DNA of 64,000 bases from Legionella lansingensis (GCF_900187355.1 NZ_LT906451.1:2644001-2708000), one strand, 5' to 3'; positions 46,428 to 56,417 are shown, counted from the first letter of the stretch. Notes: generated from the sequence alone by a model not told the origin. Program-made: numbers and translations.

Positions 46428-46760
46428 TGAAAGTCTTATTCAATATTGTAAAAAGACAGGAACATAAAGCCTGTGGATATGATGGACGAGTCCTTCGGAC
46501 CAGCCTGTGCCCTATGGGACGTGTGGACAAAACCATGAATAACAAAAAGACGTTATTCACAGTTATTGCCCACACTCACAGGCTTCTCGCCCACACACCC
46601 ACCAGGCTCAATAGCAATTATTTTTTAATCGCAACAAAACCTCTCAAAAGCAACACCTATTCTGAGGCAACGACTCAGTATATTTTTTGTCCTTCGGCAA
46701 CAGGTTCTATTGAGGCAACAGGAAATAAAGCTTTTATAGGCCGTAGACTGAGAGTGATGG

Positions 46761-46821
46761 GCCCCGCGGTCGATGCCGCGGGGATTCGCTTAACTTAGCG
46801 GGGACTCGAGAGCGCTTAACT
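46761..46821. repeat. Half-size palindromic element (copy 5)
   Basis: CCCCGCGGTCGATGCCGCGGGGATTCG (46762-46788) is one half of the dispersed element, followed by two forms of the flank CGAGAGCGCTTAACTTAA. It lies between the second IS copy and the 3' end of the biotin carboxylase gene. Confidence 0.7.
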
Positions 46822-46859
46822 TAATGGTCTGCCGAATTAAAATAGATACTGTAGTAGTA

Positions 46860-48296
46860 TTATTTAAGTCCTGAATGTAATTTTTTATGATAACTGGCTA
46901 AGGCAGCGGCAATTACTGCCGCCTTATGATGAGGTAGCGATTTATTCGAATAACGCAACCACTCTGGATGAGTGTCCACTAGATCGGTAGTGAGTAATCC
47001 CTGCTGAAATTCTTCTGACTTTAACATCTCCAGGTAGTAGGGAATGGTTGTTTTCACACCAAACACGCGCATTTCCTCAAGAGCTCGTCTTGAGCGGCGT
47101 AAAACCGCGTTCCAATCAAGGCCCCAAACGGTAAGTTTGGCGCATAAGGAATCGTAGTCAGGTGGAATCGTGTAACCTGTATAAATTGCGCTGTCAGTGC
47201 GCACCCCGGGCCCACCAGACGCATAATAGCGGGTAATCCGTCCAAAGCTTGGAAGAAAATCATTTTGAGGATCTTCTGCATTAATACGAAATTCAATTGC
47301 AAATCCTCGGCGTGTGACTTGTTCCTGTGTCATGGACAGTGGCTGACCAGCTGCTATCTGAATTTGTTCTTGCACTAAATCAATACCCGTAATTTGTTCG
47401 GTAACGGGATGTTCAACCTGCAAACGGGTATTCATTTCTAAAAAATAAGGACGTTCTTCATTGTCAACGATGAATTCCACCGTTCCCGCATTGGTATATC
47501 CAACGGTAGACGCCGCTCTAATCGCGAAGTCATACAACATTTGCCGGGTTGTATCCGATAATTGCACGCAAGGGGCTATCTCTATTAATTTTTGATGACG
47601 ACGCTGTATTGAACAATCTCTTTCAAACAAATGAACAATATTGCCATGGTGATCACCAAGAATCTGCACTTCGATATGGCGAGGATTAGCAATGAACTTC
47701 TCCATGAAAATATCCGCATCACCAAAGGACTTGCTTGCTTCTGATTGAACGCGAGGGTATTGTTGGTGAATCTCATCGTCGGTATAACACAGGCGAATGC
47801 CCCGGCCGCCACCACCAAAAGTCGCCTTGAGCATAACCGGATAACCTAGTTTTTTCGCACAAGCAACTGCTTCATCACTATTTGTCAAATTACCATCGCT
47901 CCCTGGAATCACGGGAATGCCAGCTTTTTGCATAGCCTTTCTTGCCGCGATCTTTGAACCCATGGTGGCAATAACATCAGCGGTAGGTCCGATAAAAATG
48001 ATGCCGGCCTTTTCGCAAGCAGCAGCAAATTCAGGATTTTCCGATAAAAAACCATAACCCGGATGGATGGCTTCGCATCCGGCTGCTTTGGCACATTCAA
48101 TGATACGATGGCCATTTAAGTAAGCTTCTAATGGTTTCTTACTAAGACAATGCGACTGGGTGCCTCGTTTTACATGCAGCGCATACCTGTCGGCCACACT
48201 ATGAATGGTGACGGGTTCAATTCCCATTTCTTTGCACGCACGCACGATACGAAGAGCAATTTCCCCTCGATTACTCACAAGAATTCTCTTAAACAT
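46860..48296 (-). CDS. accC: Biotin carboxylase subunit (acetyl-CoA or pyruvate carboxylase type)
   Basis: This 478-residue protein is a full biotin carboxylase: MFKRILVSNRGEIALRIVRAC, GYGFLSENPEFA, the ATP-grasp glycine loop KATFGGGGRGIR, FMEKFIANPRHIEVQILGD and EMNTRLQVEHPVTE with the catalytic residues. It carboxylates biotin on a carrier protein. No biotin carrier or transcarboxylase is adjacent, so it may be the separate A subunit of a pyruvate or oxaloacetate-type carboxylase rather than the acetyl-CoA carboxylase AccC, which is usually next to accB. It has a short C-terminal extension of about 25 residues. Confidence 0.88.
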   Translation of the reverse strand: MFKRILVSNRGEIALRIVRACKEMGIEPVTIHSVADRYALHVKRGTQSHCLSKKPLEAYLNGHRIIECAKAAGCEAIHPGYGFLSENPEFAAACEKAGIIFIGPTADVIATMGSKIAARKAMQKAGIPVIPGSDGNLTNSDEAVACAKKLGYPVMLKATFGGGGRGIRLCYTDDEIHQQYPRVQSEASKSFGDADIFMEKFIANPRHIEVQILGDHHGNIVHLFERDCSIQRRHQKLIEIAPCVQLSDTTRQMLYDFAIRAASTVGYTNAGTVEFIVDNEERPYFLEMNTRLQVEHPVTEQITGIDLVQEQIQIAAGQPLSMTQEQVTRRGFAIEFRINAEDPQNDFLPSFGRITRYYASGGPGVRTDSAIYTGYTIPPDYDSLCAKLTVWGLDWNAVLRRSRRALEEMRVFGVKTTIPYYLEMLKSEEFQQGLLTTDLVDTHPEWLRYSNKSLPHHKAAVIAAALASYHKKLHSGLK

Positions 48297-48467
48297 CCCT
48301 GTGCCCCATAAAGTCGTTATCTTTGTAGTATACCCTCAGCAAGTAATATTGCGAATGTTATCGAGGTGTTACTCGTAGGGTTTAAGACTATAATTAATCT
48401 AAGATTAACTTAACCATCTAAATGAAGCTTAATACATAATCGGATGCGGCAGGAGGCTGATTAATCA

Positions 48468-50858
48468 ATGAGATTAAAGAACAGCAAAAAGGCAGACATC
48501 CTGCAGGAAATCAAACGTCTGCACACAATACCATCCAATAGAATTTTAGATGATCAAATTCATTTACTTTATGAACAAAATCCATTTGGAATTATAGCTC
48601 AGTGCTTGGCAGCTATGTTTCTTGTCATTGCTATCTGGCCAGTGGCCGCTCAAGAGAAACTGATTGGTTGGCTTATCTATCTGCTTGTGGTTTCTGGTTG
48701 TTGGTTCAGTATCGCTATTGCTTATAAGGTTAAAGAAACTCTTTACGCTCCCAAAGCCTGGTTAAAATTTTTTACGCTATTTACCTTTCTTTCCGGCTGT
48801 GCGTGGGGATTTGCAAGTTCAATTTTAATGCCTACAGAAAATCTCATCTATCAAAGCTTTGTCGTTATCCTCATTTTTGGGATAACGGCAGGCTCACTCC
48901 CTTTTTTTTCGCCCGTTATTTCAACTTATGCATTTTTTCTTTTTCCGGCATTTATTCCGTTTACCATCTGGTTATTTTCGCAAGGCGGAATTTATGTTCT
49001 TTTAGGGTTTTGTGGATTAATCTACATGCCCATTATTTTCATCAGCTGTTATTACTCCAATAAATTCCTCATTAATTTTCTTTCATTACAGTATAAAAAT
49101 ATAAACCTTGGCACACTTAACCAATTACTCGAGCGTAGAGTAGCCAAGCGTACAAGCGAATTAGAGAAGTCTCTGGCTATCACCAAATCAACGCTAGAAT
49201 CAACGGCTGATGGATTATTGGTTACTGATTTAAAAGGAAATATTGAATATTACAACCAGAAGTTTATGAATATGTGGGAAATGTCACTGGATTTCATAAA
49301 CAAAGCCGATCTCTTTCTTCTTATGGAAGAAATGTTGTCGCAACTAAAATATGCAAATGAATTCATAGCAAAAGTAGATGAATTAAAAGAAAACCCTGAA
49401 CAAGAAGGTTACCAGGACATTCTTCTCAAAAACGGTAATATCTTCGAATGGCATTCCAAACCCCATAAGCTTCGTCATGTGATTGTAGGTTATGTATGGA
49501 GCTTTCGCGATATCACTGTCAGAAAACAAATGGAAAAGCAGCTGGCCTATCAAGCAAACCATGATTTACTCACGGATTTGCCCAATAGAACACTACTTTA
49601 TGACCGTATCAACCAGGCAATTGCTTATGCTAAACGCTATCAAACCGAACTGGTTTTAATGTTTCTTGATATCGATAACTTTAAACTCATTAACGACAAT
49701 CTTGGCCATAGTTCAGGAGATCTCCTCTTAAAAAAAATTGCAAAACGCCTAATCTCATGCACACGCGAAAGCGATACTGTTGCTCGCTTTGGTGGAGATG
49801 AATTTGTTATCTTGTTTCCTCTCAAAGGACAAGAGAATATTTCACAGCTCTCACAAAGAATTCTCGGTAAGATAGCCAAGCCTTTGCAAGTCCTCAATCG
49901 TGAAATCGTTGTTACAGCCAGCATTGGCGCCAGTATTTTTCCAAAACATGGCAAAGACCCAGCCACCCTCCTTAAAAATGCAGATATGGCGATGTACTTG
50001 GCTAAAAAAGCCCGTAACAATTTCAAAATTTTTGATAAAACCCTCGATGAACAAACAAGGCAGAGTCTCGAACTGCAAATTGACTTGCGCAACGCGCTTA
50101 TCGCTGGGGAGTTTTTCTTACTTTATCAACCAACCATTAACCTAAAGACTGGAGAACTCGTAGGTGTGGAGGCATTGGTGCGTTGGCGGCATCCGGCAAA
50201 AGGAATCCTCCTTCCTATTAATTTTATTCATGCGGCGGAAGAATCAAGTATCATCATACCCTTAGGTGAATGGATATTTACCCAAGCCTGTTTACAAAAC
50301 CGAACGTGGCAGAAGGATGGGCTTAGACCGATCCGCATGGCAATAAACGTGTCAGGCGTACAACTAGCGCGTGATAATTTCGTCGATTTTATTGAGTTTA
50401 CCTTGGCAGAAACACAACTGCCGCCACAATGCATTGAAATAGAATTAACTGAAAGTATTGTTATGGATGATAAAAAACAAAACTTACATAAGCTTAAACA
50501 ACTTAAGGAGCTGGGTGTTAGTTTAACTATCGATGACTTTGGCACAGGATATTCCAGTTTAAATTACTTGAAAGAGTTCCCAGTTGATAAACTTAAAATC
50601 GATCAATCGTTTACCCAGGATTGCATCACTGATCATAACGATGCCTCCATCATCCAAGCCATTATTGCCATGGGTCATAGCTTAAAATTGCGCGTCCTCG
50701 CAGAAGGTATCGAAACCTCTGAACAGTTAGAATTTTTAAAATTTTGTAACTGTGATGAGGGTCAAGGCTTTTTTTACGGCTATCCAATGCCTGCAAAAAC
50801 CTTCGCTAAAATATTAGAGGAAAACAAGAATTACCGATTTGAAAAAATAGCGAAATAA
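48468..50858 (+). CDS. Membrane-bound PAS-GGDEF-EAL cyclic-di-GMP enzyme
   Basis: This 796-residue protein has about five or six membrane segments in the first 210 residues, a short coiled linker (RRVAKRTSELEKSLAI), a PAS domain at about 235-350, a GGDEF domain with intact RFGGDEFVILF (about 441-451) and an EAL domain with GVEALVRWRHP, ELTESIVMDD, TIDDFGTGYSSLNYL and LAEGIET. Both active sites look complete, so it could make and degrade cyclic-di-GMP. The N-terminus resembles a membrane sensor of unknown ligand. It is divergent from the biotin carboxylase gene and convergent with the PriC-like gene. Confidence 0.93.
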   Translation: MRLKNSKKADILQEIKRLHTIPSNRILDDQIHLLYEQNPFGIIAQCLAAMFLVIAIWPVAAQEKLIGWLIYLLVVSGCWFSIAIAYKVKETLYAPKAWLKFFTLFTFLSGCAWGFASSILMPTENLIYQSFVVILIFGITAGSLPFFSPVISTYAFFLFPAFIPFTIWLFSQGGIYVLLGFCGLIYMPIIFISCYYSNKFLINFLSLQYKNINLGTLNQLLERRVAKRTSELEKSLAITKSTLESTADGLLVTDLKGNIEYYNQKFMNMWEMSLDFINKADLFLLMEEMLSQLKYANEFIAKVDELKENPEQEGYQDILLKNGNIFEWHSKPHKLRHVIVGYVWSFRDITVRKQMEKQLAYQANHDLLTDLPNRTLLYDRINQAIAYAKRYQTELVLMFLDIDNFKLINDNLGHSSGDLLLKKIAKRLISCTRESDTVARFGGDEFVILFPLKGQENISQLSQRILGKIAKPLQVLNREIVVTASIGASIFPKHGKDPATLLKNADMAMYLAKKARNNFKIFDKTLDEQTRQSLELQIDLRNALIAGEFFLLYQPTINLKTGELVGVEALVRWRHPAKGILLPINFIHAAEESSIIIPLGEWIFTQACLQNRTWQKDGLRPIRMAINVSGVQLARDNFVDFIEFTLAETQLPPQCIEIELTESIVMDDKKQNLHKLKQLKELGVSLTIDDFGTGYSSLNYLKEFPVDKLKIDQSFTQDCITDHNDASIIQAIIAMGHSLKLRVLAEGIETSEQLEFLKFCNCDEGQGFFYGYPMPAKTFAKILEENKNYRFEKIAK

Positions 50859-50865
50859 TAGGATC

Positions 50866-51378
50866 TCACCACTTTGTAGCTCTAGAAAACGCTTCCTTGG
50901 CAAGCGTTAACCGCTTCTCGATTTCACCAAGTTCGCCTTTTAAAGCCAAGACCACTTCAGGATTATGATTACTTTGATTTAGTTGCGCGCTGATAGCTTC
51001 ATATTGTGCTGATAAAGTATGCATTTCTGCTTCTAGATCCTGCAAAAACCTCTGCCGGGTACATATCATATCGACATAGTGACGTTTCTCTGATGCTGGT
51101 TCGCTAATATGAAGACGACATAAACTGACCAAAACAGTTATTTTTTGCTGAATTTTCTGTGCAAGGTAATAACCACTACGTTCGCTTTGATACCTGGTCA
51201 GTTTTTTTAGGTCAGCTTTGATTTCTAAAATAAAAGCTGACGGGCTAGCTTCTGCAGGTAAACGAAATAGTCCTTTAGGCAAATGGTTTGTCGGAAGAGC
51301 TTGACCGAGCTTACCCATCTTCCACTCTAACTCAGGTAAGCGAGCTTCCAATTGTCTAAGTAATTCAGCGACACTCAT
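50866..51378 (-). CDS. priC: PriC-like primosomal replication protein
   Basis: This 170-residue, all-helical basic protein matches the layout of PriC (primosomal protein N''): an N-terminal LLRQLEARLPELE helix, a central YYLAQKIQQKITVLVSL region, then RHYVDMICTRQRFLQDLEAEM and a C-terminal coiled helix (LKGELGEIEKRLTLAKEAF). PriC helps reload DnaB at stalled forks. The motifs are weak, so this is by overall pattern. It is 13 bases from the permease gene on the same strand. Confidence 0.6.
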   Translation of the reverse strand: MSVAELLRQLEARLPELEWKMGKLGQALPTNHLPKGLFRLPAEASPSAFILEIKADLKKLTRYQSERSGYYLAQKIQQKITVLVSLCRLHISEPASEKRHYVDMICTRQRFLQDLEAEMHTLSAQYEAISAQLNQSNHNPEVVLALKGELGEIEKRLTLAKEAFSRATKW

Positions 51379-51391
51379 CGCGTCTTAGACT

Positions 51392-52810
51392 TTAGGTAAG
51401 GGCAACGTCAGTTTCTAGTTGCTGATAAGCGGCACGGCTTCGCACCCAGGAACTGACAAAAGGAGGCAAACACATAAAAATTAGACCCAAGGCCAAGGTT
51501 AATTCATAGCGACCTATTGAGCCAACGTTGATTCCCTCTGGAGGCATAAAACTAACCACCAACGTGGTTAAGCAACCGATGATGCCAATTCCTCCTATGA
51601 AAACCATGCCCATGATACCTCCTGGAATACGGAAAGCACGTGGGTGCTCAGGAGCACTAAAGCGCAGCTTTATAGCCGCAACAAACATTAACAAGTACAT
51701 TAGCATATAGAGTTGCGCAGCCAGGGCTGTTAGCAGCCAATAAGAGCCATTCACCGAAGGCATAAAGAGAAATAGAAAGGAAAGAATGGTCACAATCACC
51801 GCTTGGGTAACCAACATGATCACCGGCGCCCCATGTCGATTCGCTTTCTGGAAGAATTCTGGCAAATTCCCATCTTCAGCAGCAACCAATAAACCTTTAG
51901 TGGGCGCAATGATCCAGTTACTAACTCCGCCTAGTCCACCCATAACGAGCATCAAAGCAACGATTGGCATAAACCAACTCAGGTGATATTTAGAAAAAAA
52001 GGCATCAAAAGCTTGCATGATACCCGCAACCAAATTGATCTCATGCTGGGGTAAAACAACGGCAATAGCTAATGAGCCGAGAATTAAAGTGCTTAGAATA
52101 ATGAGAACAGAATAAGTCAAAGCACGCGGGAAAGCCCTTTGTGGATTATGAACATCATTAGCGTGCACCGTTGCGATTTCAATGCCACAAAAAGACAGCA
52201 TAATCGCGGTAAGCGATACCCACATTGATTTATCTTGCCAATGAGGACTAATACTTTGCGAATCGAAGTTCACTTGCAGAGGATTCCCTCCTGTCACCCA
52301 CGCAGCACCTAAGCCGATAATCAACGCCATAGGTAGCAGTAAACCTGAAAGCGTGCAAATATTGCTAAACAGAGCTGAGGAACGCATACCGCGTAAATTT
52401 ACAAACGTTGCTCCCCAAAAAGAAGCGATGATGACTAACCAAAGAAAATAAGGATTACTCGCCATGGAAGGATTGATGAGATAACCAATGGTCCCGGCCA
52501 CAAAAGATAAGATCGTTGGATACCAAATGACGTTTTCAATCCATTGCAGCCAGATCGCAAGAAAGCCCGTTTTTTTACCAAAAGCTTCTTTCACCCAAAT
52601 GTAAATCCCACCTTGTTTTGCCCATCCAGATGCCAATTCGGCAGAGACTAGCGCCGTAGGAATCAAGAAAAATAAAGCGCCTAAGATAAAAAAAGAAATC
52701 AGCTGACTACCAAACAAAGCTGTCGCTGGTAAGTTACGAATGCTGTCGACAGAACCAACAGTAATCATAGTTAGACTGAAAATGGTTAACGCATGCTTTT
52801 TATTGCTCAT
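51392..52810 (-). CDS. Amino-acid permease (APC family)
   Basis: This 472-residue protein has about twelve membrane segments and typical APC motifs: GSVDSIRNLPATALFGSQLISFF in TM1, ELASGWAKQGGIYIWVKEAFGKKTG after TM2 and FCGIEIATVHANDVHNPQRAFPRAL after TM6. It is closest in type to the glutamate:GABA antiporter/YgjI-like group. I start it at ATG 52810, which has AGAAGGA seven bases upstream; the frame extends to 52834. Amino acids are the main carbon source of Legionella-type bacteria, so such permeases are expected. The substrate cannot be told from sequence. Confidence 0.88.
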   Translation of the reverse strand: MSNKKHALTIFSLTMITVGSVDSIRNLPATALFGSQLISFFILGALFFLIPTALVSAELASGWAKQGGIYIWVKEAFGKKTGFLAIWLQWIENVIWYPTILSFVAGTIGYLINPSMASNPYFLWLVIIASFWGATFVNLRGMRSSALFSNICTLSGLLLPMALIIGLGAAWVTGGNPLQVNFDSQSISPHWQDKSMWVSLTAIMLSFCGIEIATVHANDVHNPQRAFPRALTYSVLIILSTLILGSLAIAVVLPQHEINLVAGIMQAFDAFFSKYHLSWFMPIVALMLVMGGLGGVSNWIIAPTKGLLVAAEDGNLPEFFQKANRHGAPVIMLVTQAVIVTILSFLFLFMPSVNGSYWLLTALAAQLYMLMYLLMFVAAIKLRFSAPEHPRAFRIPGGIMGMVFIGGIGIIGCLTTLVVSFMPPEGINVGSIGRYELTLALGLIFMCLPPFVSSWVRSRAAYQQLETDVALT

Positions 52811-53027
52811 TGCATTCCTTCTCTGCTGTTCCAATTTGCAAAAGGGTCCAAAAGGTCATTGTAACGGGACAAGCTTAAGATAACCTTAATAATCGTGTAA
52901 AAACTAGACAAATAGTGCCTTACTCTACGACACTCTGATCGTTTTGTAAATCGGAATAATGGTATAGGGGGAAAATATTCAAGAGCATTTATCGAACTGT
53001 GGCATCCCCGAGTAGGCACTGCCATTA

Positions 53028-53107
53028 AGTTAATGGATTTTTTCTATTCTCGAATTACCGCAGCTTGGCCGCGGTATCCATGTCTCGTACCACCCAGGGA
53101 TGGATTC
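53028..53107. repeat. Dispersed palindromic element (copy 6), partly decayed
   Basis: CGAATTACCGCAGCTTGGCCGCGG starts at 53051 and GGATGGATTCG ends at 53107; the right half has lost its GC arms. The preceding flank GTTAATGGATTTTTTCTATTCT matches the complement of the flank after the copy at 55767. Confidence 0.7.
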
Positions 53108-53138
53108 GTCTGCGCGGGAATGACACAAGAGGGGCTTC

Positions 53139-53759
53139 TTAGAAAGCTAGTGTTGCAGCCTGACCATGCCCCTCCTCACTCTCTATTTTCTTGGTAAGCG
53201 CCTCCAGTTCGTGAGTTATTTCAGTAAGAACAATTTTATTGCTTTTACCTGGGTGCCATTGAATTTTTTCTTGGCCGTTTTCCTTGGTAAATGTATCAAT
53301 GGCTTCGATGCACTGCTTAAGCGACTCTAAACACGTTTTCCGTTTATTGATTGGTACTTCACTGAGTCCATTAATAGTAAAAACATCTAATATGACTTTC
53401 GCAAGCGCACTATTCTTTTTAGTAGCTTTCTCATCACCATAACTAACAGTGATTTTACTTAAATCCAATAGCATCGCTCCAGAAAGCGCTTCCTTTAAAA
53501 AAGGGGCAATCACCCAAGGATAGCTTTTTCCTTTAAATGCTGGATCTATCTTCTCATAGAGAAATTTATTTTCACTGATATACTTGGACAGGTTTTTTAT
53601 AAACTGAATATCTTGCAATCTATCCGTATTGTGGGTAGCTGGGCGCAAACTGTTAAACCACCGATTTTTATCGTTGATCGTTCTATTTTTTGCATAAGCT
53701 TGATCTAGTTTTGTAGCAGCCTCCAATAAAGCGGGCATTGAGGGTATCTGAAACGGCAT
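53139..53759 (-). CDS. Orphan helical protein of unknown function
   Basis: This 206-residue soluble protein (MPFQIPSMPALLEAATKLDQAYAKNR) has no signal peptide, membrane segment or motif that I recognise. It is rich in charged helices and lysine, with a short conserved-looking block NRWFNSLRPATHNTDRLQDIQFIKNL. CCGGAG lies seven bases before the ATG. It ends in an acidic and then hydrophobic tail (KKIESEEGHGQAATLAF), a pattern seen in some Dot/Icm substrates, but no PmrA-type box was found. It stands alone between a palindromic element and the divergent antiporter gene. Confidence 0.65.
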   Translation of the reverse strand: MPFQIPSMPALLEAATKLDQAYAKNRTINDKNRWFNSLRPATHNTDRLQDIQFIKNLSKYISENKFLYEKIDPAFKGKSYPWVIAPFLKEALSGAMLLDLSKITVSYGDEKATKKNSALAKVILDVFTINGLSEVPINKRKTCLESLKQCIEAIDTFTKENGQEKIQWHPGKSNKIVLTEITHELEALTKKIESEEGHGQAATLAF

Positions 53760-53895
53760 TTTTTTCTCCGGTTATTAATTATCCATATTCCTAACTCGAA
53801 AACATTAGACATTACGAAACGAACTTGCAACAAAAAGATTAACAGCGATCGACCTTGGAGTATACTCTCCATTCATAACTTCAAAAAAAATAATA

Positions 53896-55695
53896 ATGAC
53901 CAATCACCTCCTCTTTCATATTTTTATTTTTCTTGCGGCGGCTTGTATTGTTGTCCCGCTAGCAAATCGCTTCAAACTTGGTTCAGTATTAGGATACCTC
54001 ATCATCGGTATAACAATAGGTCCTTTCGGCTTTAGTCTGATTGGTAATGCTGAGCAAATCATGCATTTCGCAGAATTTGGTGTCGTCATGATGCTATTTA
54101 TTATAGGGTTAGAATTAGAGCCTACAAGGCTATGGCAGCTTCGTAAGGCCGTTGTTGGATTAGGTGGGCTGCAAGTCATTTTTACCACGTGCATACTTAT
54201 GAGTCTTGGAATTCTGGCAGGCTTTGCCTGGCGAGTCAGTTTAGCCGTTAGCCTATCTTTAGCTTTGTCCTCTACAGCGCTGGTTTTACAAATCTTGCAG
54301 GAAAAGAATCTAATGCGCACAGCAACCGGTGAAACGTCCTTTGCAGTTCTGCTGTTTCAAGATATTGCTGTCATTCCCATTCTTATCCTTATGCCTATGC
54401 TGGCGTTGCCAGGTGACATGATTAAGGTAACAACCCATAGCTCTACCGCTTTAAGCGGTTGGGCACACGCAGGTTTGGTAGCAGGTATTATGGTCGCAGT
54501 CATTTTAATTGGTCATTACCTCTCTCGCTATTTTTTTTACATGATTGCAAAAGCAAATGTCCGTGAAGTCTTTACTGCATCTTCTTTGGCATTAATTGTT
54601 GGGGTTACCTTAGTGATGCAAGTCGTGGGTGTCTCACCAGGACTTGGAGCGTTTGTTGCAGGTGTCGTATTAGCGAACTCTGAATACAAGCATACCTTGG
54701 GAACAGACATTGAGCCATTTAAGGGCTTACTCCTCGGCTTGTTTTTCATTTCCGTAGGGATGAGTATGAACTTTGAGCTGTTGTCTTATCAGCCCATTCA
54801 ACTCTTAACTACAGTTTTGATCTTGCTTACAATGAAGACTTTAGTACTTCTAATTCTGGGTCACTATTTTGGGTTAACTCAGTTACAAACCATTGGCTTT
54901 GCATTACTTCTTTCCCAGGGAAGTGAGTTCGCATTTGTCTTATTGCAATTTGCCAGAACAACACATGTTATAGGAAGTGACCAGGCCAGTTTCTTCACTT
55001 TGGTTGTTGCCCTCTCCATGGCCACGACTCCCATCCTCATGCTTATATTTCAGCACCTCATTGTCCCTCGCTTTCTAACCATATTACCGACACATCAATT
55101 TGATTCAATTGATAAACAACAACCGATTATTCTTGCTGGTTATGGTCGTTTTGGACAAATTATCGGACGTTTTTTGAATGCTCAAGGCATTGATATCACC
55201 ATTTTGGAAAAGGATGCCGATCAGGTCAGCTTGCTCAGGAAATTCGGCTTTAAAGGCTATTTTGGTGATGCCTCACGCCTTGACTTACTTAGGAGCGCTG
55301 GAGCAGCCCAGGCTAAGCTCTTGATCGTGGCAGTAGATGACCCAGAAACTAGCCTTGAGATCGTCAAATTGGCCAAAGAGGAATTCCCACAATTAAAGAT
55401 ATATTCGCGAGCACGCAATCGTCGTCATGCCTATGAATTAGACAAAGCCGGAGTAGATTATTTCAAACGTGAAACATTCGACTCCTCATTAAGCATGGTA
55501 AAAGAAATTATGAAATTCCTAGGTTACAGTGAGAAAGTGGTAGAAAAAAATGCGCAGTCATTTGCTGAGCATGATGAAACAGCGTTGCGCCAATCATTTG
55601 CATTTTTCGAACAGGAGCACGAATTAATTAGTTTTTCACGCCAAGCAACTGGGGAGTTGGAAAAGATTCTTCAGGATGATCAGCGCTCTCAATGA
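53896..55695 (+). CDS. KefB/KefC-type cation:proton antiporter (CPA2)
   Basis: This 599-residue protein has about twelve membrane segments (residues 1-385; for example LGYLIIGITIGPFGFSLIG and FGVVMMLFIIGLELEPTRLW, SLALSSTALVLQIL, FQDIAVIPILILMPM, GAFVAGVVLANSEY) followed by a TrkA-N Rossmann domain (ILAGYGRFGQIIGRFL, about 413-428). The FIIGLELEP and FQDIAVIP motifs are those of KefB/KefC potassium efflux systems, gated by glutathione adducts. The length fits KefB (601). No KefF/KefG ancillary gene is next to it. Confidence 0.92.
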   Translation: MTNHLLFHIFIFLAAACIVVPLANRFKLGSVLGYLIIGITIGPFGFSLIGNAEQIMHFAEFGVVMMLFIIGLELEPTRLWQLRKAVVGLGGLQVIFTTCILMSLGILAGFAWRVSLAVSLSLALSSTALVLQILQEKNLMRTATGETSFAVLLFQDIAVIPILILMPMLALPGDMIKVTTHSSTALSGWAHAGLVAGIMVAVILIGHYLSRYFFYMIAKANVREVFTASSLALIVGVTLVMQVVGVSPGLGAFVAGVVLANSEYKHTLGTDIEPFKGLLLGLFFISVGMSMNFELLSYQPIQLLTTVLILLTMKTLVLLILGHYFGLTQLQTIGFALLLSQGSEFAFVLLQFARTTHVIGSDQASFFTLVVALSMATTPILMLIFQHLIVPRFLTILPTHQFDSIDKQQPIILAGYGRFGQIIGRFLNAQGIDITILEKDADQVSLLRKFGFKGYFGDASRLDLLRSAGAAQAKLLIVAVDDPETSLEIVKLAKEEFPQLKIYSRARNRRHAYELDKAGVDYFKRETFDSSLSMVKEIMKFLGYSEKVVEKNAQSFAEHDETALRQSFAFFEQEHELISFSRQATGELEKILQDDQRSQ

Positions 55696-55749
55696 GCTTT
55701 GTTAGAATAGTCTTACTGGAAAGAGTGCTGCCAAACTGATATCAATAGC

Positions 55750-55870
55750 GTTATGTCAAGCGTTCTCGAATCCCCGCGGCATCGACCGCGGGGGTCCATG
55801 TCTGGACATGGATACCGCGGTCAAACCGCGGTAATTCGAGAATAGAAAATACATTAACTCAACGCCATAC
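55750..55870. repeat. Dispersed palindromic element (copy 7), best full copy
   Basis: The core is 55767-55838: CGAATCCCCGCGGCATCGACCGCGGGGGTCCATG ... CATGGATACCGCGGTCAAACCGCGGTAATTCG by arms. The left flank (complement GAGAACGCTTGACATAAC) and right flank (GAGAATAGAAAATACATTAAC) both recur at other copies. It lies between convergent genes. Confidence 0.88.
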
Positions 55871-55883
55871 TTCTTCTAAGACT

Positions 55884-56417
55884 TTATGCTTTTTCCTTAA
55901 AACGAGCAACGCTGGCGTTTATTTCTTGCCAAGCAGATTCTGGTCCTTCCCAACCATCAAGCTTTACCCACTTGCCTTCTTCTAAATCTTTGTAATGTTG
56001 GAAAAAATGCTCTAACGTTAGCAGAAAAGGACGAGGTAGATCACTATACGTTTTCACAGATTCATACATCTTGGTTAGTTTGGTGGTTGGCACAGCCACT
56101 AATTTCGTATCAACGCCAGCTTCATCAGTCATCTTAAGCATACCAATAGCACGGCACGGAATTACCGCACCATGGATCAATGGTACCGGCGTGACGACCA
56201 GAACGTCGACAGGATCACCATCTTCAGATAAGGTATTGGGAACATAGCCATAATTGGCAGGATAATACATTGCTGTGGTCATAAAACGATCGACAAACAA
56301 AGCCCCTGTTTTTTTATCCACTTCATACTTCACTGGTTCGCCATGCATAGGAATTTCAATGATAACATTGATTTCTTTCGGTATATCACGACCACTGTTA
56401 ATATCCTTTAAGCTCAT
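55884..56417 (-). CDS. ppa: Inorganic pyrophosphatase
   Basis: This 177-residue soluble family I pyrophosphatase has the signature [13 protein letters not shown] (metal-binding Asp residues, about 65-72), [16 protein letters not shown] and [21 protein letters not shown]. It removes pyrophosphate from biosynthetic reactions. Length and motifs are standard. Confidence 0.97.
   Translation of the reverse strand: MSLKDINSGRDIPKEINVIIEIPMHGEPVKYEVDKKTGALFVDRFMTTAMYYPANYGYVPNTLSEDGDPVDVLVVTPVPLIHGAVIPCRAIGMLKMTDEAGVDTKLVAVPTTKLTKMYESVKTYSDLPRPFLLTLEHFFQHYKDLEEGKWVKLDGWEGPESAWQEINASVARFKEKA

Larger units (their letters stand above)
45148..46722 (+). mobile_element. Insertion sequence, DDE transposase, copy 2 (1575 bp)
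   Basis: Identical over its length to the copy at 38804, same orientation, 6344 bp away. It has its own 3-bp target duplication AAA (45145-45147 and 46723-46725). It inserted 22 bases upstream of the PmrA box of the 1489-residue gene without breaking it. Confidence 0.9.

Noticed and set aside
38801-46725. Composite transposon carrying the 1489-residue gene
   Set aside because: The outermost flanks do not match (ATG on the left, AAA on the right), while each IS has its own matching 3-bp duplication. Two independent insertions explain the data better.
53760-53895. PmrA box before the orphan at 53759
   Set aside because: Only single TTAAT words occur there; no pair with an 11-nt period was found.
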